Shown here piece after piece: positions 7,302 through 12,376 of a stretch of DNA of 12,376 nt. Within the stretch, counting starts at the first letter, position 1. Each line of letters opens with the position of its first letter. Source of the DNA: Tissierella_B sp964485455. GTDB lineage: Bacteria > Bacillota > Clostridia > Tissierellales > Tissierellaceae. The translations under genes and the position numbers were made by a program. The notes under the pieces were generated by a model that saw only the letters and a list, made by a program, of their open reading frames with translations, had not been told where the DNA came from and did not search any database. The stretch is from NCBI GenBank assembly GCA_964485455.1, contig CAZAJU010000062.1:1-12376 (forward strand), read 5' to 3'.

Positions 7302-7331
7302 AGTTCCCTTAAACCTTAGTCTAAGGGAACT
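7302..7331 (-). repeat. 10-bp perfect inverted repeat between ureC and the urea transporter
   Basis: Arms AGTTCCCTTA (7302-7311) and TAAGGGAACT (7322-7331) pair perfectly around a 10-base loop. In the minus-strand transcript the hairpin ends two bases before the AAGGAGGG ribosome site (7292-7299) of the urea transporter. There is no U-run after it on that strand, so it is not a standard intrinsic terminator. A second copy of CCTTA inside the loop (7314-7318) can pair with the same TAAGG, giving an alternative 5-bp stem with a 3-base loop. It may stabilise the upstream ureABC message, cause partial attenuation or modulate ribosome access. Confidence 0.6.
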
Positions 7332-7361
7332 CTTCATATTAATTTTTATTAATTCCTATTT

Positions 7362-9080
7362 TTAGAATAAATTATATAGCTGGGTCATAGGAAGTTTGTC
7401 TACTGGTTCACATGAAATCTTTTCCCCATTTACTATTACTTCATAAGTCTCAGGATCAACTATCATATCTTCAACTACTACATCATTATGAATCATATCT
7501 TTTTTAGTAATTTTTCTACAATTTACTACTGGCAATATATTCTTTTGTAGTTTTAGTCTTTCAATGGTTCCATTTTCTATTGAGGCCTTTGATACAAAAG
7601 TAATGCTAGTTTCATAAACTGCCTTACCTAAAGCTCCAAACATATCTTTATAGTAAACCGGTTGAGGAGTAGGTATACTAGCATTATCATCGCCCATTCT
7701 TGAACTTACAACCATACCACCCTTTACTATAACTTCTGGTCTAACTCCAAAAAATTCTGGTTTCCATAATACTAAATCTGCAAATTTTCCTGGTTCTACG
7801 GAACCTATATAATTTGATATTCCATGAGCTATTGCTGGATTTATAGTATATTTGGCAACATATCTTTTAACTCTAAAGTTATCACTGTTCTCTGTATCTC
7901 CTTCTAGAGGTCCTCTTTGCTTCTTCATTTTATCTGCAGTTTGCCAAGTTCTTGTAACCACTTCTCCTATCCTACCCATTGCTTGAGCGTCAGAGCTCAT
8001 AATGCTGAATATCCCCATGTCATGAAGGACATCTTCTGCGGCTATAGTTTCTGGACGAATTCTTGAATCTGCAAATGCAACATCTTCAGGAATATCTGGA
8101 TCCAAGTGATGACATACCATTAGCATGTCAAGGTGCTCATCTATTGTGTTCATAGTATATGGCATAGTAGGATTTGTTGATGCAGGCAATATATTTTTTT
8201 TACCGGAAGCTATAATAATATCTGGAGCATGACCTCCTCCAGCACCCTCTGTATGGAAGGTATGCATAGTCCTATCACCTATGGCTTCTAAGGTATCTTC
8301 CACAAATCCACCTTCATTTAGAGTATCTGTGTGTATAGCAACTTGAACATCATATTTATCTGCTACCTTTAAACTAGCGTCTATTGTAGCAGGAGTTGCA
8401 CCCCAGTCCTCATGAATCTTTAACCCAATTGCCCCTGCTTCTACTTGCTCTATTAATGGTGCCTCAGTTGAGCAATTTCCTTTCCCTAATAATCCTATAT
8501 TAATAGGCAAATTTTCAACAGCTTTTAGCATTTTATGAATATTCCATGGTCCAGGAGTACATGTAGTAGCCTTAGTACCTTCAGCAGGACCTGTTCCGCC
8601 TCCTATCATAGTAGTGGTTCCACTTGTTAATGCAGTCTCGACTTGACCTGGACTTATAAAGTGAATATGAGTATCTATAGCACCAGCCGTAACAATCCCA
8701 CCATCACCTGATAATACTTCGGTGGATGCTCCTATTATTAGATTAGGATGCACATTGTCAGATATATCTGGATTTCCTGCAACACCTATTCCAACTATAT
8801 GCCCATTTTTAACTCCTATATCAGCTTTTACAATTCCCCAATGGTCCACAATTATTGCATTTGTAATTACTAAATCCAAGGCTTCTTTACTGGTTGCTGT
8901 TGCAGATTGGCCCATACCATCACGGATACTCTTTCCGCCCCCAAACTTCATCTCTTCTCCATAAACTGTATAATCATCTTCTATTTCTATAAATAAATCT
9001 GTATCAGCTAATCTAACCCTATCCCCAGTTGTTGGCCCATAAATGGCATTATATCCTTCTCTTGATATTTTATAACTCAT
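7362..9080 (-). CDS. ureC: Urease subunit alpha (catalytic)
   Basis: The 572-residue amidohydrolase is the nickel-bearing subunit that splits urea into ammonia and carbamate. Every active-site residue is present, offset by +4 from Klebsiella numbering: nickel ligands H138 and H140 (THIHF), carbamylated K221 (GLKIHEDWG), H223, H250 (AIHTDT), H276 (TFHTEG) and D364 (MSSDAQAMGR). The mobile flap has C323 and H324 (MVCHHLDPDIPEDVAFADSRIR). Full length for the family, including the C-terminal PMTQLYNLF. The ATG at 9078-9080 follows an AGAGGTG site, 12 bp after ureB. Nothing in the sequence suggests damage. It works as (UreABC)3-type complexes in the cytoplasm and needs UreD, UreF, UreG and UreE for nickel insertion; the ureF defect upstream therefore matters for its activation. 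Confidence 0.98.
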   Translation of the reverse strand: MSYKISREGYNAIYGPTTGDRVRLADTDLFIEIEDDYTVYGEEMKFGGGKSIRDGMGQSATATSKEALDLVITNAIIVDHWGIVKADIGVKNGHIVGIGVAGNPDISDNVHPNLIIGASTEVLSGDGGIVTAGAIDTHIHFISPGQVETALTSGTTTMIGGGTGPAEGTKATTCTPGPWNIHKMLKAVENLPINIGLLGKGNCSTEAPLIEQVEAGAIGLKIHEDWGATPATIDASLKVADKYDVQVAIHTDTLNEGGFVEDTLEAIGDRTMHTFHTEGAGGGHAPDIIIASGKKNILPASTNPTMPYTMNTIDEHLDMLMVCHHLDPDIPEDVAFADSRIRPETIAAEDVLHDMGIFSIMSSDAQAMGRIGEVVTRTWQTADKMKKQRGPLEGDTENSDNFRVKRYVAKYTINPAIAHGISNYIGSVEPGKFADLVLWKPEFFGVRPEVIVKGGMVVSSRMGDDNASIPTPQPVYYKDMFGALGKAVYETSITFVSKASIENGTIERLKLQKNILPVVNCRKITKKDMIHNDVVVEDMIVDPETYEVIVNGEKISCEPVDKLPMTQLYNLF

Positions 9081-9092
9081 TTTAGCACCTCT

Positions 9093-9452
9093 TTAGATAA
9101 ATTTCTTTTCTTTAGCTTTTTCCAAACTAACTTCAAGATTTTGCTTATTAATACGGCCATTAGTTAGATTATTGAATCCAACGGCTTTCTTATTACCACC
9201 TAATTCTACTAATTGAATCTCTTTTTCTTCTCCTGGTTCGAATCTAACAGCTGTTCCTGCTGGAATATCCAATCTCATTCCAAATGCTTGCTCTCTATCA
9301 AACTTTAACTGCTTATTTACTTCAAAAAAGTGGAAATGAGATCCAACTTGAATAGCTCTATCTCCATGATTTGCTACTACAATCCTTGTAGTTCTCCTAT
9401 TTTCATTTAAAATTATCTCACCATCTTTTAATATTACTTCACCAGGTATCAT
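9093..9452 (-). CDS. ureB: Urease subunit beta
   Basis: The 119-residue small structural subunit has the family's MIPGEVILKDGEI start, NRRTTRIVVANHGDRAIQVG (18-37), the GSHFHFFEVN strand (37-46) and AFGMRLDIPAGTAVRFEPGE (56-75), followed by the usual VGFNNLTNGRI. Length is normal for a separate UreB (about 100-125), so gamma and beta are not fused as they are in Helicobacter. The lysine-rich C-terminal tail (LEKAKEKKF) is variable in the family. The ATG at 9450-9452 has AAAGGAG upstream. It starts 15 bp after ureA and stops 12 bp before ureC, so it is co-translated with both. Confidence 0.97.
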   Translation of the reverse strand: MIPGEVILKDGEIILNENRRTTRIVVANHGDRAIQVGSHFHFFEVNKQLKFDREQAFGMRLDIPAGTAVRFEPGEEKEIQLVELGGNKKAVGFNNLTNGRINKQNLEVSLEKAKEKKFI

Positions 9453-9467
9453 AAAACTATCTCCTTT

Positions 9468-9770
9468 CTAAACAATTGGACTATGAACAGTAACTAGCTT
9501 AGTTCCATCTGGAAAAGTAGCCTCAATTTGTATATCATGAATCATTTCAGCTACTCCTTCCATTACATCATTTCTAGTCAAAATCTTGGTTCCTAAGTTC
9601 ATAAGCTCAGTTACCGTCTTACCATCCCTTGCTAGTTCAAGAAGTTCTGCACTAATTAGAGCTATGGACTCTACATAGTTAAGCTTCAAACCTCTGTCTT
9701 TACGTTTCCTAGCAACTTCTCCCGCAGTAAAGATCATTAACTTATCAATGTCTTTTTGATTTAGATGCAT
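9468..9770 (-). CDS. ureA: Urease subunit gamma
   Basis: The 100-residue smallest structural subunit is of exactly the family length and is recognisable throughout: MHLNQKDIDKLMIFTAGEVA at the N-terminus, RKRKDRGLKLNYVESIALIS (21-40), a helical LLELARDGKTV, LTRNDVMEGVAEMI (64-77) and the closing IQIEATFPDGTKLVTVHSPI. It packs against UreB and UreC in the urease trimer. The start ATG (9768-9770) is preceded by GGAGGAATAAGT, which lies inside the 3' end of ureD; only 2 bp separate the ureD stop from this start, which implies coupled translation. Stop codon TAG. Confidence 0.97.
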   Translation of the reverse strand: MHLNQKDIDKLMIFTAGEVARKRKDRGLKLNYVESIALISAELLELARDGKTVTELMNLGTKILTRNDVMEGVAEMIHDIQIEATFPDGTKLVTVHSPIV

Positions 9771-9772
9771 AC

Positions 9773-10573
9773 TTATTCCTCCTTATTTTCTTCAACAGCT
9801 TTAATTATTTTTTCAGAAATCTCCTCTAAAAATTGAGAATTATTGCCTAATATCCGAACTACGATATCCTTACTCCAAGTATAACTTACCCCACCTTCAG
9901 CTTTAGATTCATCCATTATTTTCCTAATCCGCTCTAAAACGTTATCATCTGCCTTGAAGTTGAAGATTAATATATTTGCTAAATGAGTATAGTTTTCAAA
10001 CATCCCAATGGAATCCATGGCAAAATCCTTTGGCTTAAAAACAGCATTGTCTCTATAAAGTAGTGTACCCTTTTTTGTTATATTGACTAATGATTTATAA
10101 TATTTATATTGGAATTTTTCACCTCTGGCATATCTACCACATGTAATTATTTCTGACATAATAAATTTTGATGAATTATCTTCTAATTCTATATTTGTAC
10201 AGGATGAAAATGCTGAATCTGCAAAGGGAATAGTTGGCAATGGTATATATTTTAAAAATGCATCTTTAGAAACATAGATACTTGTATTCCTTTTAGCATC
10301 AGCTTCTTTCATTTTAAATATTTTTTCATAAGACTGAGAAGTAATTATTGTTTTAGAACCTTCAAGAGCACTTATATTAATTTCCTGAACATCTCCCTCT
10401 AAAATACCAGCTGAAACAGCTAGAACCATTAATTTAATTTTTCCCTCTTTTTCATAAAAAGGCCTAGTTATTTTAAAAGGAGCAGTAAAATAGATATCAT
10501 CAATTACTGTTTTACCATCTTGATTTCTCATTTTAATATTAAGTTCAGAAGTTTTTCTATAAGGATTAGGCAT
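9773..10573 (-). CDS. ureD: Urease accessory protein UreD (UreH)
   Basis: The 266-residue protein is the scaffold of the UreD-UreF-UreG complex that binds apo-urease and guides nickel to the site. Family hallmarks are YFTAPFKITRPFY (28-40), MVLAVSAGILEGD (49-61), ITSQSYEKIFKMKEADAKRN (76-95, the TSQ-KI pattern), LPTIPFADSAF and MSEIITCGRYARGEKF (139-154), and RDNAVFKP (174-181). It is near the usual 260-280 length. The ATG at 10571-10573 is only 3 bp past the ureG stop, with an AAGGA site inside the end of ureG. UreD proteins diverge strongly and this one follows the Firmicute UreH pattern. Placing ureD directly before ureA is the order used in Klebsiella-type operons, whereas in Bacillus it comes last. 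Confidence 0.94.
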   Translation of the reverse strand: MPNPYRKTSELNIKMRNQDGKTVIDDIYFTAPFKITRPFYEKEGKIKLMVLAVSAGILEGDVQEINISALEGSKTIITSQSYEKIFKMKEADAKRNTSIYVSKDAFLKYIPLPTIPFADSAFSSCTNIELEDNSSKFIMSEIITCGRYARGEKFQYKYYKSLVNITKKGTLLYRDNAVFKPKDFAMDSIGMFENYTHLANILIFNFKADDNVLERIRKIMDESKAEGGVSYTWSKDIVVRILGNNSQFLEEISEKIIKAVEENKEE

Positions 10574-10576
10574 AGC

Positions 10577-11185
10577 TTACATTCCTTCTAACAATACATT
10601 TTCTTTAATCCAATTTATTACTTCTTCTAAACCTTTACTTTCCTTTAAATTAGTAAAAATAAAAGGCTTTTCTCCACGCATTTTTTTTGCATCTCTTTCC
10701 ATAACTTCTAAGCTGGCTCCCACATAAGGCGCTAAATCTATTTTGTTTATAACTAATAAATCCGAACGAGTAATGCCAGGTCCACCTTTTCTAGGAATTT
10801 TATCCCCTCCTGATACATCGATAACAAATATTGTGGCATCAACTAACTCAGGACTGAAAGTTGCTGAAAGATTATCTCCTCCACTTTCAACAAATATTAT
10901 CTCCACATCAGGATATCTAGCTACTACTTCTTCTATGGCTTCTAGATTCATCGATGCATCCTCTCTTATTGCCGTATGAGGGCAACCCCCAGTTTCAACT
11001 CCTATAATTCGTTCTTTATCCAGTACACTGTTTTTTATTAAAAACTCCGCATCTTCTTTTGTATAAATATCATTTGTAACTACACAGATGCTATAATCAT
11101 TTGACATTTTCCTTGTAAGCCCTTCAATTAATGCAGTTTTACCTGAACCTACAGGGCCTGCTACTCCAATTTTTATATATGACAT
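10577..11185 (-). CDS. ureG: Urease accessory GTPase UreG
   Basis: The 202-residue SIMIBI-class GTPase carries nickel and couples GTP hydrolysis to its release into urease. Visible motifs are the P-loop GPVGSGKT (10-17), the nickel-binding CPH (68-70, in GVETGGCPHTAIREDASMN), ESGGDNLSATFSPEL (100-114), the DVSGGDKIPRKGGPGI segment (123-138) and the guanine-specificity motif NKIDL (147-151). Length and all motifs are intact. There is no His-rich N-terminal tail, which some UreG proteins have; the metal-storage role is instead carried by the UreE tail. The ATG at 11183-11185 follows a strong AGGAGG. It begins 27 bp after the ureF stop, the longest spacing inside the ureE-ureC run, and so has its own good ribosome site. 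Confidence 0.97.
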   Translation of the reverse strand: MSYIKIGVAGPVGSGKTALIEGLTRKMSNDYSICVVTNDIYTKEDAEFLIKNSVLDKERIIGVETGGCPHTAIREDASMNLEAIEEVVARYPDVEIIFVESGGDNLSATFSPELVDATIFVIDVSGGDKIPRKGGPGITRSDLLVINKIDLAPYVGASLEVMERDAKKMRGEKPFIFTNLKESKGLEEVINWIKENVLLEGM

Positions 11186-11212
11186 ATTAATCCTCCTGTT
11201 TTTAATCTAATA

Positions 11213-11923
11213 TTAGGACATATAGAGCCTGGAATATAATGTTTCATGCTGCATGGATCTTATTTCATATCCTGGCATAGATTGTCCAATATCATATTCT
11301 TTAAGCATATATAACTTCTCAATAATTCTCCCAAATAATGGATACAAGCTATACAATATTTTTTGACCTACTAACTGGCTTAATGGTACTGTTTTAACCA
11401 AATTTGTTATAATAGCTGAAGTAGATGAATACAAGTAATTTCTCATAGCCATATCCTTATCAATTTTTGCTGCTGCACATATAACTCCATAAGCAACACA
11501 ATGATTATTTGGGACCTGTTCTATAGATGTTTCTTTTATATAGCTTTCAAATATCTTATTATTTACTTTTACTTCCATACGGTTTAAGGTCTTTATAAAT
11601 CTTGCGCCTAATTTTTCACTGGCTTCTCTAATTTCCCTTGGAGTCTTTATTGCTCTTACTACCGATTCTAATTGAACTAAGCTTGCATAATCTTCTCTAT
11701 AAGCATAGTCAAAGGCAAAAGAAGAGGAAAGCAATTCAGTGTATAAAAAACTACCTAAGATGTTTCTTTGAACATAAAGAATAGCACTGTCTTCGTCTTT
11801 TACAATATCCTTTTGAATTTAAGTCTCAAGTCCAAAGGAATGAGAATATCCACCTATAGGGAAAAAAGCATCATTAATTTGTAATAATAAAAAAGAATAA
11901 TCCTCCAAAGAATTAGTGCCCAT
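11213..11923 (-). pseudogene. ureF: ureF interrupted by an in-frame TAA at codon 35
   Basis: Read from ATG 11921-11923, the frame gives an N-terminus typical of UreF, MGTNSLEDYSFLLLQINDAF then FPIGGYSHSFGLET (21-34). A TAA (11819-11821) then occupies codon 35. In the same frame it continues with IQKDIVKDEDSAILYV and ordinary UreF sequence to the TAA at 11213, 236 codons in all, the family's usual size. Homologues have tyrosine here (GLETY), so one base change from TAT or TAC explains the break; there is no frameshift. UreF is the GTPase-activating and bridging partner of UreG and UreD. The 34-residue product would be inactive; a fragment from the TTG at 11734 would lack the conserved PIGGYSHSFGLE region. 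The start overlaps the ureE end by 11 bp. A recent mutation, a base error or stop read-through are all possible. Confidence 0.9.
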
Positions 11924-12376
11924 GGGAATGTTCACCGCCATGATGATGCTCGTGTTCGTGTTCATGAGAATGAACATGAGCATGACTATTATTTATAGAT
12001 GAAATAGATTTATCTCTATGGATTTTCATCATTTTTACATCTGCTTCAACATCAATTTTTTTCAACATTTCCAATATAGGTTTATCAAATGGTAAAACAA
12101 GTTCACTATAATCTTCATTATAAAAAAGTGGCGAATGTCTATTTCCTATTTCATAACACACTTTCGCCACAATTTTTAAGTTATCAATCTTTACAGTAAT
12201 GCACTTATCTTCTAAAATATTAACTACAATAGCATTTCCATCCTTAACTTCAAGTACATCGCCTTGTAAAAGTCCTCTAGATATTTTATCGCTATCTAGC
12301 TTGATTCCGATTTCAACTCCATTTTGAGTCACAAGCCTATGTATCCTCTTTCCCGAATCATACCAAGGAATATCTA
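11913..12376 (-). CDS. ureE: Urease accessory nickel chaperone UreE, 5' end outside window
   Basis: About 154 codons are visible, entering at the window edge with DIPWYDSGKRIHRLVTQNGV and continuing EIGIKLDSDKISRGLLQGDV. The GTG at 12332 is an internal valine and not the start. The N-terminal UreE domain is followed by the metal-binding domain, with VCYEIGNRHSPLFY (the GNRH motif that holds the conserved nickel histidine), then LVLPFDKPILEML. The protein ends in a His-rich tail of about 24 residues with 12 histidines in H-x-H and E-H repeats, a feature of nickel-storing UreE proteins such as that of Klebsiella. It works as a cytoplasmic dimer that hands nickel to UreG. Its TAA overlaps the ureF start by 11 bases (ATGGGCACTAA). 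Any operon promoter or Ni/N control site lies upstream and out of view. Confidence 0.94.
   Translation of the reverse strand, partial: DIPWYDSGKRIHRLVTQNGVEIGIKLDSDKISRGLLQGDVLEVKDGNAIVVNILEDKCITVKIDNLKIVAKVCYEIGNRHSPLFYNEDYSELVLPFDKPILEMLKKIDVEADVKMMKIHRDKSISSINNSHAHVHSHEHEHEHHHGGEHSHGH

Noticed and set aside
8722..8964. Plus-strand open frame opposite ureC
   Set aside because: It is the antisense shadow of a strongly conserved urease gene, with no ribosome site and no protein-like features. The plus-strand frames at 1865-2098, 3250-3444, 5313-5540, 5984-6223 and 10743-10979 were dropped for the same reason.
11213..11734. A complete but short UreF starting at TTG 11734
   Set aside because: The same frame upstream, from 11923, encodes the conserved UreF N-terminus with one stop codon in it. 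A start at 11734 would lack that region and has no ribosome site, so an interrupted gene is the better reading.
11819..11821. TAA recoded as a sense codon throughout this organism
   Set aside because: TAA is used as the final stop of many intact genes here (ureC, ureB, ureD, ureG, ureE and others), so a general code change does not fit.
11924..11986. CRISPR-like or tandem DNA repeat
   Set aside because: The repetition is explained by the histidine-rich coding tail of UreE; there are no spacers or constant repeat units.
11913..12332. UreE starting with GTG at 12332
   Set aside because: The frame continues to the window edge with typical UreE sequence (WYDSGKRIHRLVTQNG), so the GTG is an internal valine and the gene is partial.

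Overview
The window comes from a low-GC, AT-rich bacterium. Strong AGGAGG-type ribosome binding sites, tight gene packing and the protein families (clostridial-type LUD protein, NorB-like efflux pump, ECF nickel importer) point to an anaerobic Firmicute of the Clostridia/Tissierellia kind. The lineage is inferred from family resemblance and was not searched. All supported genes lie on the minus strand, so transcription runs from high to low coordinates. A 100-base run of N at 2555-2654 marks a scaffold gap, so this is a draft assembly.

Right part (12376 down to 3734): a urease and nickel/urea supply cluster in the order ureE (5' end cut by the window edge), ureF, ureG, ureD, ureA, ureB, ureC, a urea transporter, then nikMN, nikQ and nikO. 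The accessory (nickel-delivery) genes come first, then the three structural subunits, then uptake of the substrate (urea) and of the metal (Ni2+). Spacings of 2-27 bp and one overlap within ureEFGDABC indicate one operon. The transporter and nikMN follow gaps of about 75 bp that hold inverted repeats. All UreC catalytic and nickel-binding residues are present. However, ureF carries an in-frame TAA at codon 35, in place of a tyrosine expected from the family, with the remaining 201 sense codons open. Either urease maturation is impaired in this strain or there is a base error.

Middle part (3677 down to 2555): an exported rhodanese-like lipoprotein with an enlarged two-cysteine active loop. Its 3' end overlaps the start of a second, unrecognised lipoprotein made of two similar units. 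The second gene runs into the scaffold gap.

Left part (2554 down to 1): a NorB-like 14-TM MFS efflux pump; a remnant of the RNA ligase gene rtcB in which the N-terminal ~61 residues are joined in frame to the last ~23, with the whole catalytic core missing; and a LUD-domain (DUF162) protein. A promoter-like site near the left edge points out of the window.

I found no RNA genes, CRISPR arrays, insertion sequences or genes on the plus strand. The urease cluster is a known system. The least explained items are the two broken or remnant genes (ureF, rtcB), the hairpin in front of the urea transporter, and the lipoprotein pair.
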